Source of the DNA: Planctomicrobium sp.
GTDB taxonomy: Bacteria > Planctomycetota > Planctomycetia > Planctomycetales > Planctomycetaceae
Assembly: GCA_018659505.1 (NCBI GenBank)
Contig: JABJMI010000794.1
Span: 1-18,287, forward strand
DNA: 18,287 nucleotides
Reading direction: 5' to 3'
Below the pieces are notes generated by a model. That model was not told where the DNA came from, made no database searches, and saw nothing but the letters and a program-made list of their open reading frames with translations. The position numbers and the translations under genes are program-made. Shown here one piece after another: positions 6,088 to 13,562 of the stretch. Each line of letters opens with the position of its first letter. Within the stretch, counting starts at the first letter, position 1.

Positions 6088-7911
6088 TTGGACCCACTTA
6101 TTATCCTTACTATTGGCATCGCGACCATTCTCGGTTTGATTCTTATCTTGCGAGTCAATGCGTTTTTGGCACTCATCATTTCTGCCATCGTCGTCAGCTT
6201 GCTCTCCCCGGGAAACTATGAAGACATGATCCCGCGCGTGGCGAATGCTTTTGGATCATCGGCGGGCGGGATTGCAATTGTGATTGGGCTGGCTGCCATC
6301 ATTGGTGAGTGCATGATGATCAGCGGAGCGGCAGATCGCATTGTGCAAGCGTTTCTGAAATTCCTCGGGCAAAAGCGTGCGTCATGGGCATTGATGGGCA
6401 GCGGGTTTGTACTCTCTGTTCCGGTCTTCTTCGACACCGTCTTTTATCTCCTCGTGCCTTTAGCCCGATCATTGTTTCGCAGAACGAACAAGAATTATTT
6501 ACTTTACATTCTCGCCATTGCAGCCGGTGGAGCCATAACACATACACTTGTTCCACCAACTCCGGGACCGTTGATTATGGCGACGACTCTGGGGATTGAT
6601 ATTGGAGTCATGATTCTCGTGGGTGCTATGGTCGCCCTGCCTGCTGCTATCGCTGGTCTCACCATCTCGGTCTGGTTGGATAGAAAGATGGAGATTCCGT
6701 TTCGGGACGACAAGATCGTCGGTACCGAAGACGATGTCCCCGAGGTTCCCAACAGTAGCCCATCGCTGTTCATGTCTCTGTTGCCAGTGATCTTGCCGAT
6801 CGCACTGATCTCAGCGAACACGGCGCTCGACACGCTCGCAAATGCGCAACATGCACCACAATTGGTTGTCGGCGACATCACTGACTGGAATGCGTTTCAC
6901 ACTGCTTTAAGAGATCAAACAGACCCAGCGGCAATTCCTCAAATTATTACCTCTCTGCCAGACGATGCGAAAGCGATCATCAAACAGGATTCGCTCTCGA
7001 ACGAAGATCAAGCCTCCCTCGTCGCAGCATTTAACGTCGCGATGCTACAACGCAAGCCTGCACTCTATGAAAACAGTGCGTTTGATTCCGTCATTCGCAA
7101 AGATTGGAAGATCGCTGCTGATTTGAAAGCCGAAGGACTGACCGAGCAACAGAAAGCTCAGCTCACAAGCGAAGCTCTCGTGAACACAATGTCACAGGGA
7201 GATGTTGACAAAATGAAGGTTCACGAGCGTGAGCGTTTTAATCGACTGTTGTTAGAAGTCACTTTTCCTGGTCTTGTGAAACCGCATGTTTGGGAAACCA
7301 GTTTGCGTAAGGCTGCGAACATTTCCAAGCTGTTCGGAAATGCCAATCTCGCTTTACTATTCTCAACGATCATCGCCATGTGGCTCGTCTTCCAGCAGAA
7401 GCAGCCGACACTTAAGGCAATGTCCGAGACAGTGGAACTCGCTCTGATGAGCGGCGGGGTGATTATTCTCATCACAGCAGCGGGAGGTGCATTTGGTGCC
7501 ATGTTGAAAGTCGCTGGAATCGGACCTGCAATTCAAGAGAGATTCACCAGCGGAGACGTCAACACCGCAGCGACCGGGATGACATTCCTCGTGATCGGGT
7601 ATTCTCTTGCGGCACTCCTGAAGGTCGCACAAGGCTCAAGCACAACCGCCATGATCGTCGGTTCAGGGATTCTCGCCTCGATGATTACTGGAATCGATCT
7701 CGGCTTTAACCCGGTCTACCTTGCGACCGCAATTGGTGCAGGGTCGCTAATGGGTAGCTGGATGAACGATTCCGGCTTCTGGATCTTCACCAAAATGGGA
7801 CGCCTGACCGAATCCGAAAGCCTCCGCTCCTGGACCCCCATGCTGGCAACCCTCAGTATTGTCAGCTTCGCGATGACAATCTTGTTGTCGAAGGTCTTGC
7901 CGCTGAATTGA
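6088..7911 (+). CDS. GntP-family permease with a large soluble insert
   Basis: This is an inner-membrane proton-coupled transporter of the GntP (gluconate/organic acid) family; the substrate cannot be told from the sequence. Family hallmarks are AAGGAITHTLVPPTPGPL (about 145-162), LKVAQGSSTTAMI (about 511-523) and GSLMGSWMNDSGFWIF (about 552-567). Many membrane helices flank these on both sides. The protein is 607 residues, whereas GntP permeases are usually about 440-450. The excess is a hydrophilic, mostly helical block at about residues 250-412 (it includes LTEQQKAQLTSEALV and VHERERFNRLLLEV) inserted between membrane segments. The start is TTG at 6088, supported by AAGGAG at 6076-6081 with a 6-nt spacer, one of the few clear Shine-Dalgarno sequences in the window. 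No sugar-acid kinase or dehydratase gene is next to it. It ends 34 bp from a convergent gene. Confidence 0.9.
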   Translation: MDPLIILTIGIATILGLILILRVNAFLALIISAIVVSLLSPGNYEDMIPRVANAFGSSAGGIAIVIGLAAIIGECMMISGAADRIVQAFLKFLGQKRASWALMGSGFVLSVPVFFDTVFYLLVPLARSLFRRTNKNYLLYILAIAAGGAITHTLVPPTPGPLIMATTLGIDIGVMILVGAMVALPAAIAGLTISVWLDRKMEIPFRDDKIVGTEDDVPEVPNSSPSLFMSLLPVILPIALISANTALDTLANAQHAPQLVVGDITDWNAFHTALRDQTDPAAIPQIITSLPDDAKAIIKQDSLSNEDQASLVAAFNVAMLQRKPALYENSAFDSVIRKDWKIAADLKAEGLTEQQKAQLTSEALVNTMSQGDVDKMKVHERERFNRLLLEVTFPGLVKPHVWETSLRKAANISKLFGNANLALLFSTIIAMWLVFQQKQPTLKAMSETVELALMSGGVIILITAAGGAFGAMLKVAGIGPAIQERFTSGDVNTAATGMTFLVIGYSLAALLKVAQGSSTTAMIVGSGILASMITGIDLGFNPVYLATAIGAGSLMGSWMNDSGFWIFTKMGRLTESESLRSWTPMLATLSIVSFAMTILLSKVLPLN

Positions 7912-7945
7912 TTGTGGAAGATGACTTCCTCGCAGATACTATGAT

Positions 7946-8656
7946 TTACGTTTGCGTAAACCAGTTAAAGTAGCTTTCTCGGCTGGTTGGGTTTGTCATC
8001 CATGATGTGTCTGGACGTGGTAATCGCATTGCTTGGTCAACTGTCAGCCATCCCTTCTGCAAAGGCATGGAACTGATTGTCCCTTTGCGAGTTTTCCAAC
8101 GAAACGATTTGGCGCTGGCTGCTTTGCTTGCAACTTGTAGCGTGATACGGGCATCCTGCTTGACGTAGTCAATCACTTTTTGATGCTCACCGGAAGCCCA
8201 CAATTTGGGAACTTCAATCCCTTTGACTCCCGACAGTTTGCCAGCAATTTTTTGACCTTCGGCGGCAGCTGCAAGACCAACCGGAAAGCCTTTTTCGCAG
8301 ACGATATGGAACATCATGTCGACATGCTGCCTAGCAAGTTTTTCGCAATCAGATTGTAAGCCAGATTCCTCAGCGAGGATGTCGAAGTCGAAGCTGAGTC
8401 CATTCCACGTCAAGATTGTAAAATCTTGACTCTGTAAATCGGTAAGATATTTTATAAACTGTGCGACATCATCTTGCTTCATCTGTTTGTCAGGATGCCC
8501 TTGTTCGTTTTGGCTAAACCACACTTTTGGTTCATCCTCATCGCTATGAAATGAGGAAATACAAGAGATTCCCAGCGGTCGATGCGGCTGCCAATTGAAA
8601 TCATCCCCAGGGATGTCTTTCGCAGTTTCGATATCAAATGCAATCAATTTTTCCAT
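7946..8656 (-). CDS. DEDDy-type 3'-5' exonuclease (RNase H-like fold)
   Basis: The 236-residue protein has the three exonuclease motifs of the DEDD family. Exo I is FDIET (Asp8, Glu10), Exo II is NGLSFDFDIL (Asp90), and Exo III is YVKQDA, where Tyr164 and Asp168 give the YxxxD form. It resembles the predicted 3'-5' exonuclease of the DNA polymerase B type standing alone, with no polymerase domain. It probably trims DNA or RNA 3' ends using two metal ions; the natural substrate is unknown. The C-terminal 45 residues are basic and lie outside the core. The ATG shares its A with the TGA of the upstream gene (TGATG), and GGAGG lies 10 nt upstream inside that gene, so translation is probably coupled to it. 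Confidence 0.85.
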   Translation of the reverse strand: MEKLIAFDIETAKDIPGDDFNWQPHRPLGISCISSFHSDEDEPKVWFSQNEQGHPDKQMKQDDVAQFIKYLTDLQSQDFTILTWNGLSFDFDILAEESGLQSDCEKLARQHVDMMFHIVCEKGFPVGLAAAAEGQKIAGKLSGVKGIEVPKLWASGEHQKVIDYVKQDARITLQVASKAASAKSFRWKTRKGTISSMPLQKGWLTVDQAMRLPRPDTSWMTNPTSRESYFNWFTQT

Positions 8657-9822
8657 CAGCTTGTTTCCTCCAGTAGTTCTCGGGTCGTCGAAAGTTCCCG
8701 GACTAAGCCATCGACGAGTTGAACTTCTTCAGAACCGGGCAACACATTCCACGTGTAGGTTTCGACTTCCAGGTGTGGTGCGTATTCCAGATCAGCGACT
8801 GCTTTGATTGCGGTTTTAAGGTCGTCGCGAGTTGTTTTTAATTCTCCGACTGATTCTTCATGAACTGGGACATGAAAATGGATTCGCCATTCGTCGGCGG
8901 CTTGAAACTGTTCTGGGGGATGTTCGCAGAACTCTTTGGTCAGGTCGGTGATAGATTCAACTCCGTCAGCAATGCTTGCAAATGTCTGATGCAGGTAACG
9001 CTGCTCGACGAAGTTGGCGAGTTGTTCACGAGCCGCAGCGTTGCTGCCTGGAGATTCGATTCTCAGCGCACAAGTAATGTGAACCTTATTGATGCGAATT
9101 TCGGCTTTGGAAAGATCCCGAATGGATTGTTTCACATCTTCGAATTCAATCGACTGATGGCAAACATCGTAGCAGACGCCAAGGTGTCGCTGCGCGATGT
9201 CGAGTTGTCCTCGATCCTCTGCTGTTTCGAAAAGTTGTTTGAAGAAATCAATCGCCTCGGCTGTCGTTTCTAAAACGCATAAGGGTTCCGGCTCAATTGC
9301 CAGTCGAAGAACTCGACCGGTGTCATCATGCAACTGGTCGAGTTGTTGAGCAGTTTTCAACAAATTTTCAATACAGTCAGCTAGGAAACTTTCTGGGTGG
9401 TCGAATCCTTTGAACCCTAATGGAACTGTCGAGAGGCTGCCTTCGACTCCTTCTGGCATCAGTTCAGCGAGAACCTCCGCAGATTGAATTGTATAATCGA
9501 GACGGTCTGGCGAAGTCCAATCGGGCAGGTAGACATTTTCCTTCACGCGAGCGCTATGAAAATTGCCGTAGGGGAATGTGTTCAGGGTGTAGCAAACGAG
9601 ATCGCCCTCAGTAAGGACTTCAATCAATTGTTTCAGTTGAGAGTTGTCTTGACGAATCTCTGCAATCGCTGACGCCGGTAACCACAGTCCCGCAGCGATC
9701 TTCTCTCCCAGTTTGTTTCTGGCAGGAATTGTGAATTCTTGCAACCCATTGATGACTTCTTCGACAGTTTGACCGGGGTGAACATTCGTGCAATAACTAA
9801 GTGGAAGAGTGCTAATAGACAT
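8656..9822 (-). CDS. eboE: EboE-like TIM-barrel protein (xylose isomerase-like)
   Basis: The 388-residue protein matches my recollection of the metabolite traffic protein EboE, a member of the sugar isomerase/AP endonuclease 2 superfamily. Visible marks are YCTNVHPG near the N-terminus (10-17), NTFPYGNFH (81-89), VKENVYLPDW (93-102), EPEP (177-180), CYDVCHQ (217-223) and KVH (246-248). The last three are at positions where this superfamily carries metal ligands. In other bacteria eboE sits in the ebo cluster, linked to export or trafficking of secondary-metabolite precursors to the periplasm. Here none of the other ebo genes is adjacent. The gene is instead overlapped by 1 nt with an exonuclease gene. 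No ribosome binding site is seen before the ATG. The enzymatic reaction is not established for the family. Confidence in the family is good and in the role is low. Confidence 0.8.
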   Translation of the reverse strand: MSISTLPLSYCTNVHPGQTVEEVINGLQEFTIPARNKLGEKIAAGLWLPASAIAEIRQDNSQLKQLIEVLTEGDLVCYTLNTFPYGNFHSARVKENVYLPDWTSPDRLDYTIQSAEVLAELMPEGVEGSLSTVPLGFKGFDHPESFLADCIENLLKTAQQLDQLHDDTGRVLRLAIEPEPLCVLETTAEAIDFFKQLFETAEDRGQLDIAQRHLGVCYDVCHQSIEFEDVKQSIRDLSKAEIRINKVHITCALRIESPGSNAAAREQLANFVEQRYLHQTFASIADGVESITDLTKEFCEHPPEQFQAADEWRIHFHVPVHEESVGELKTTRDDLKTAIKAVADLEYAPHLEVETYTWNVLPGSEEVQLVDGLVRELSTTRELLEETS

Positions 9823-10226
9823 CGAATCGATTTTTCTTTGGTGAGAAAATTTTAGGACAAGTAGGAAACGAATACGAGTTGCGACTCATTTAGAGACTAT
9901 CAGATCAACATGTGAACAGCGTGAGCATATGTTTTGAAGGATTTAGGATTTAACAATTACTAGAGTACACCTACCATTTTTTGTTTTCTTACCCTTGCCC
10001 CTCGGTCCCTAGACCCTTGACCAAGCGGCTCGAATCAAACCTTCATCTTCAGTTACAGCTGACCAAGCCGCGTACCCAAATACTACAAACAGCGAATCAG
10101 ATTGCCAGAGTCAGGTCAAATCCGCTATGGTGGGAATGTCAAACTGAATCGAAACTCAGCCAGACTTCCGGGGTTTGACCTGTAACGAACCTCACTAGAA
10201 AACATTCAACGAGTTTCCAATTAACT
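9823..10226. other. 404-bp divergent intergenic region with inverted and direct repeats
   Basis: This lies between eboE (minus) and the ECF sigma gene (plus), so it should hold both promoters. It contains an imperfect inverted repeat (AACATGTG 9907-9914, CATATGTT 9926-9933) and a direct repeat of TGACCAAGC (10018-10026 and 10060-10068). Close to the sigma gene there is a longer inverted repeat at 10112-10182. A 65-codon open frame (9981-10178) has no ribosome binding site and unconvincing composition, and I do not call it a gene. No confident sigma-70 promoter was found. Confidence 0.5.
10112..10182. repeat. Inverted repeat with long spacer upstream of the ECF sigma gene
   Basis: CAGGTCAAATCC (10112-10123) pairs with GGGTTTGACCTG (10171-10182) over 12 positions, with one T-G. 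Nine positions are perfect (CAGGTCAAA/TTTGACCTG). The spacer is 47 bp. It ends 44 bp before the sigma start codon. It may be a leader RNA stem or two half-sites for a dimeric regulator. Confidence 0.45.
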
Positions 10227-10841
10227 GTGGTCACTTCGTCCGTGAGTACGTCCCCTTACCTTCGCGATCCTGATGTGCAGTTAATGCTGCGTGTTAAAGA
10301 TGGCGATGATAGTGCGTTTGCGCAAATTGTAGAGCGTTTTCAGAACCGGTTGATTGGGATATTCACGAATATGTTCGCGGATAATGCCCTCGCTGAAGAT
10401 TTATCTCAGGAAGTTTTCCTACGGATTTATCGTGCCCGACAGGGGTATGAACCGACGGCAAAACTCTCGACCTGGATTTTTCAGATTGCGAACAACCTGG
10501 CAAGTAATTCGCGAAGATCCAAAGGTCGTAAAAAAGAAGTTCAATTCAAAGTCAGCAACAGCGGTTCACAACCTGTGCAGATGGGTGAGAACAATGTTGT
10601 TGAGAAGTCTGGTCTCATGCCGACTCGACAATTGGATAATGTCGAATTGATGGAGCGAGTGCAGGTTGCATTGTTAGATCTCAACGAACGACAACGAATG
10701 GCGGTACTACTGCATCGATTTGAAGGAATGAGTTACGCGGATATCGGCGCAGCGATGGAACTTTCACCTCAAGCGGTGAAGTCACTACTTTCACGCGCGA
10801 GAGAAAACCTGCGTGAAATTCTTGAAAACTATGTTACTTAA
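10227..10841 (+). CDS. ECF-type RNA polymerase sigma factor
   Basis: This is a 204-residue group IV sigma-70 factor. Sigma region 2 spans about residues 21-100. DLSQEVFLRIYRA (58-70) is region 2.2/2.3 and YEPTAKLSTWIFQIANNLASNSRR (given here in name only for 74-97) covers the 2.4 promoter -10 reader. A linker of about 40 residues follows, then region 4 (about 142-195) with LNERQRMAVLLHRFEGMSY and a helix-turn-helix ADIGAAMELSPQAVKSLLSRA. There is no region 1 or 3, as expected for ECF factors. The start is GTG at 10227; a second GTG five codons later is possible, and neither has a good ribosome binding site. An anti-sigma gene follows at 86 bp, so the factor is probably held inactive at the membrane until a signal arrives. 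The long structured upstream region suggests autoregulation. Confidence 0.92.
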   Translation: MVTSSVSTSPYLRDPDVQLMLRVKDGDDSAFAQIVERFQNRLIGIFTNMFADNALAEDLSQEVFLRIYRARQGYEPTAKLSTWIFQIANNLASNSRRSKGRKKEVQFKVSNSGSQPVQMGENNVVEKSGLMPTRQLDNVELMERVQVALLDLNERQRMAVLLHRFEGMSYADIGAAMELSPQAVKSLLSRARENLREILENYVT

Positions 10842-10927
10842 CGAGTCTGAACTAAAACAATATTAACCATTTAGAATACTGATTCCTGTCCTTTTAACCA
10901 GCGTTTCCATTCCCCCCGGTATCGACC

Positions 10928-11446
10928 ATGGAAAAACTCAGCCGACTCTCTACTGAAGATCGTGAGAACCTTTCCGCCTATCTTGATGGCGAATTGGATG
11001 ATGGGGGTACGCAACGAATTGAAACATTGCTGGTGCAGAGTTCTGTCGCGCGAAATGATGTTGAACTACTTTCGAAGACATACGATCTCCTCGATGAATT
11101 ACCACGCCCTGATGCTCCCAAGGATTTCTTAGAGAAGACGCTGGCAACCGCAAAAATGGAGCAGGTGAAACATCCGATCTCCGAACAGCAGTGGTTTATC
11201 ACGACTCAGAAAATGCTCATTCTCTCTGGCTGGACAGTCGCTTTGGTCGTCGCATCAGCTATCGGATTTATGGTAACCAATCAGTATGTAGAGCGACCGG
11301 ATGATGCTTTGATTCAAGAGTTGCCGCTCATTCAGAATCTTGATCGATACGAAGAAGTCCAAAGTGTGGAGTTCCTTGATCTGCTCACTGCGGATGAGAA
11401 GTTGATGGAAGAGATGAGAAAGGCGACCAGCTATGAGCAAAAATAA
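10928..11446 (+). CDS. Membrane-bound anti-sigma factor
   Basis: This is a 172-residue protein. The N-terminal cytoplasmic part (1-90) contains LSAYLDGELD (15-24), typical of the first helix of anti-sigma domains. One membrane segment follows at about 96-116, then a short acidic outer part. The usual HxxxCxxC zinc site of ZAS anti-sigma factors is missing, since the protein has no cysteine. It is therefore a zinc-free anti-sigma domain. By position it should bind and inhibit the ECF factor encoded just upstream. The next gene starts inside its last codons (14-nt overlap), which argues for one transcript and coupled translation. No ribosome binding site is visible before the ATG at 10928. Confidence 0.8.
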   Translation: MEKLSRLSTEDRENLSAYLDGELDDGGTQRIETLLVQSSVARNDVELLSKTYDLLDELPRPDAPKDFLEKTLATAKMEQVKHPISEQQWFITTQKMLILSGWTVALVVASAIGFMVTNQYVERPDDALIQELPLIQNLDRYEEVQSVEFLDLLTADEKLMEEMRKATSYEQK

Positions 11447-12641
11447 TGTCCGCATCTGGATCATTATCTCCATATTTCTGGCAATCGGCGTCGCTCCTTT
11501 TCTTGCTCAGGGAGATCAAGAGACTCGTCAGCGTATCGAACAGAATCGTCAGATTATCGCAACGATGACGCAGTCCGAGCGAGATTCTTTAGAGAGAAAC
11601 TTCGCTGCCTATCAAAAAAAGACTCCTCAAGAACTGGCAACGATTCAAGGATTTCATCATGCCATCGAAGAAAATCGGAGCCAGAGTTCAGGCGAATACT
11701 CCAAGGCTCTGGATCAATATGACCTATGGCTGGCAACCATTGAACCGTTTCAGCGAGATGAACTGAAAGAAATATCGGACCCGCTAGAGCGTATTCGAAG
11801 GATGTCGGAAATACTTCGTGAACAGCGGTCTCGTGAAGCAAGTTCGGTTGTTCGCAGAAGGTTTCAGAATTCACCGCTCGCGAATGTTCCTGTGTTGAAT
11901 AAAGAACAACTTCAAACATTGATGGATGGAGTTGAAGACCTCGAAAAGGACCGTCTCTCGGACCAACAAGAAAGTGAACTAAATCGCTTGGGAGGGATCG
12001 CTCGATTCTTAAAGATGTTGCAAATGTTAAAGGAGAATACTCAATTACGTCCGCAAGATCGAAGTCAAATTCCTCCGTGGGTAGTCAAAGAACTTTTTGT
12101 CACACTTCGAAAAATTGAATCGCAACATAGCCGTTATATTCGTGATGAGACTGTTAGAAATTACCTTTTAGAGGAGACGAATGGTTCTCGAGAAATTTCA
12201 ACAATACTCCGTATTCAAGCAGTCATACTGAAATCACTACTCATCCAAGTCTTGGGTGAACAGGGGCGTAATTCATCGCCAGCACAGCACCAATTAGAAG
12301 AGTTATTTGCATCGTTGCCTGAGGAAGAACAAGATGCTTTACTGCAACTGGAGGCAATTGAATTCTATAAAGAACTCGTTGTTCGCAGCGAACCTGCCAC
12401 GCCGAACGAAGAGAACCGTGTTTCTTTCCATGATGTCTTTGAAGTGTTCAAACCATCACGCGAAGACCAAATGCGTAGGCCACCCGGAAAAGGTCCTCCT
12501 GGCGATCGAGATGGTCGACCTGGCAATGGACAGGATGGTCGAAAGCGAGATGATTTCCGAGGAGACCGCCGCGGTACTGATGGTCGACCGCCTCCGCGAG
12601 ACGATCGTGAGGATCGGAACAAAGAACGCCCGCCCAATTAA
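11433..12641 (+). CDS. Secreted helical protein with a disordered charged tail, third gene of the sigma operon
   Basis: This is a 402-residue protein of unknown function. The N-terminus (residues 1-26) is a signal peptide or anchor (VRIWIIISIFLAIGVAPFLA). Residues 27-340 are almost wholly helical and highly charged, with an ETRQRIEQNRQIIATMTQSERDS-like stretch that resembles DUF3106-type periplasmic proteins. Residues 342-402 are a low-complexity tail built of Arg, Asp, Gly and Pro, with no hydrophobic core. The ATG lies within the last codons of the anti-sigma gene (ATGAGCAAAAATAATG), with AAAGG upstream, so expression is tied to the regulator pair. It may be the periplasmic sensor or modulator of the anti-sigma factor, in the way RseB-, RsiV- or CnrX-like proteins act, but that is inference from position only. 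Confidence 0.8.
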   Translation: MSKNNVRIWIIISIFLAIGVAPFLAQGDQETRQRIEQNRQIIATMTQSERDSLERNFAAYQKKTPQELATIQGFHHAIEENRSQSSGEYSKALDQYDLWLATIEPFQRDELKEISDPLERIRRMSEILREQRSREASSVVRRRFQNSPLANVPVLNKEQLQTLMDGVEDLEKDRLSDQQESELNRLGGIARFLKMLQMLKENTQLRPQDRSQIPPWVVKELFVTLRKIESQHSRYIRDETVRNYLLEETNGSREISTILRIQAVILKSLLIQVLGEQGRNSSPAQHQLEELFASLPEEEQDALLQLEAIEFYKELVVRSEPATPNEENRVSFHDVFEVFKPSREDQMRRPPGKGPPGDRDGRPGNGQDGRKRDDFRGDRRGTDGRPPPRDDREDRNKERPPN

Positions 12642-12704
12642 GTTTTCTTACATTCTTAATCCATCGCGATAATTCGTAATTCTTGAGCATACAGTGAAGT
12701 CACT

Positions 12705-13397
12705 ATGAGTGAGAGCTTGAACGTTGCCAGTTTGTCAAAGTCCTTCCAAACGGCAGGGGGCGAACTTCCAATCTTAAAACGTGCGAATCTCAATTTGAAT
12801 CGCGGTGATGCCGTCGCGATCACCGGACCGTCTGGTTCTGGGAAAAGTACGCTGTTGTACATCATTGGTCTCTTGGATGAACCGACATCCGGCGAGGTCA
12901 TCATCGCTGACGAACAACCACTGAAGTTCGATGCAGCCAAGCAAGCCAGTTTTCGAAACCAGAACATCGGCTTCATCTTTCAGGATCATCATCTCTTGCC
13001 GCAATGTACTGTCTTGGAAAATGTTTACCTGCCGACTTTGGCTTCTACTAGAAACGATCCGACAGTCGAACAGCGAGCGAAAGAGCTTCTTGACCGTGTC
13101 GGACTCGCAGATCGCCTGAATCATCGACCGGGACAACTCTCGGGGGGAGAACGTCAACGGGTCGCTGTCTGTCGAGCATTGATCAATCAGCCCCTGTTAC
13201 TGTTAGCAGATGAACCAACAGGCAATCTCGATCCGAAGACAGCTGACTCCGTTGGAACATTGTTGTTGGAAATCGCACAAGAACAGCAAACCATGCTGAT
13301 TTGCGTGACGCACAGCCGAGACCTCGCAGACCGATTCGCAACTCACTACGAACTCTCGGATGGACAACTTGTAGACGCATCTCAGGTCGCGAAATAA
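12705..13397 (+). CDS. ABC transporter ATP-binding protein, LolD/MacB type
   Basis: This is a 230-residue cytoplasmic ATPase subunit. It has Walker A GPSGSGKST (41-49), Q-loop Gln93, ABC signature LSGGERQRV (145-153), Walker B LLLLADE (164-170, catalytic Glu170), D-loop NLDPK and H-loop His203. The sequence GFIFQDHHLLPQCTVLENV and the length are typical of the LolD/MacB/FtsE group, which works with permeases in lipoprotein release, mechanotransmission or export. No permease gene is present nearby: the gene is followed by a 165-bp gap with a large hairpin and an unrelated membrane protein. It lies 63 bp downstream of the sigma operon and could be part of that transcript. The substrate is unknown. 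Confidence 0.92.
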   Translation: MSESLNVASLSKSFQTAGGELPILKRANLNLNRGDAVAITGPSGSGKSTLLYIIGLLDEPTSGEVIIADEQPLKFDAAKQASFRNQNIGFIFQDHHLLPQCTVLENVYLPTLASTRNDPTVEQRAKELLDRVGLADRLNHRPGQLSGGERQRVAVCRALINQPLLLLADEPTGNLDPKTADSVGTLLLEIAQEQQTMLICVTHSRDLADRFATHYELSDGQLVDASQVAK

Positions 13398-13465
13398 CAC
13401 TCAAAGTACAGCCAGATAACAGGTACGGGAAAGATATTCGTATCACTTGCAAGTCGCCCTTTTAG

Positions 13466-13522
13466 TAACCCGCTGCGTTAGCGAGGGATTCACGCTTTAT
13501 CCCTCGCTAACGCAGCGGGTTA
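13466..13522. repeat. Perfect 24-bp inverted repeat (REP-like), possible terminator
   Basis: The arm at 13466-13489 (starting TAACCCGCTGCGTTAGCGAG) is the exact reverse complement of 13499-13522, around the 9-nt loop TCACGCTTT. It stands 68 bp after the ABC ATPase stop and 40 bp before the next gene. There is no T-run after it on the plus strand. A stem this long and perfect could still stop transcription or protect mRNA 3' ends. From memory, similar GCGAGGG-containing palindromes are scattered in planctomycete genomes. Confidence 0.75.
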
Positions 13523-13562
13523 TGATTGACCGTTTTACCAATGAATAACATCACACCTGCTC

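Noticed and set aside
6504..6881. 125-codon minus-strand open frame inside the GntP gene
   Set aside because: It is complementary to conserved membrane segments and motifs. The Met/Ile/Ala-rich composition is a by-product of the opposite coding strand.
7913..7934. Small hairpin GGAAG-ATGA-CTTCC as a terminator between the GntP gene and the exonuclease gene
   Set aside because: It has only 5 base pairs and no T-run on either strand, so it cannot be told from chance.
9981..10178. 65-codon open frame upstream of the ECF sigma gene
   Set aside because: There is no ribosome binding site, no recognisable features, and it overlaps the inverted repeat at 10112-10182. It looks like a chance frame in a regulatory region.
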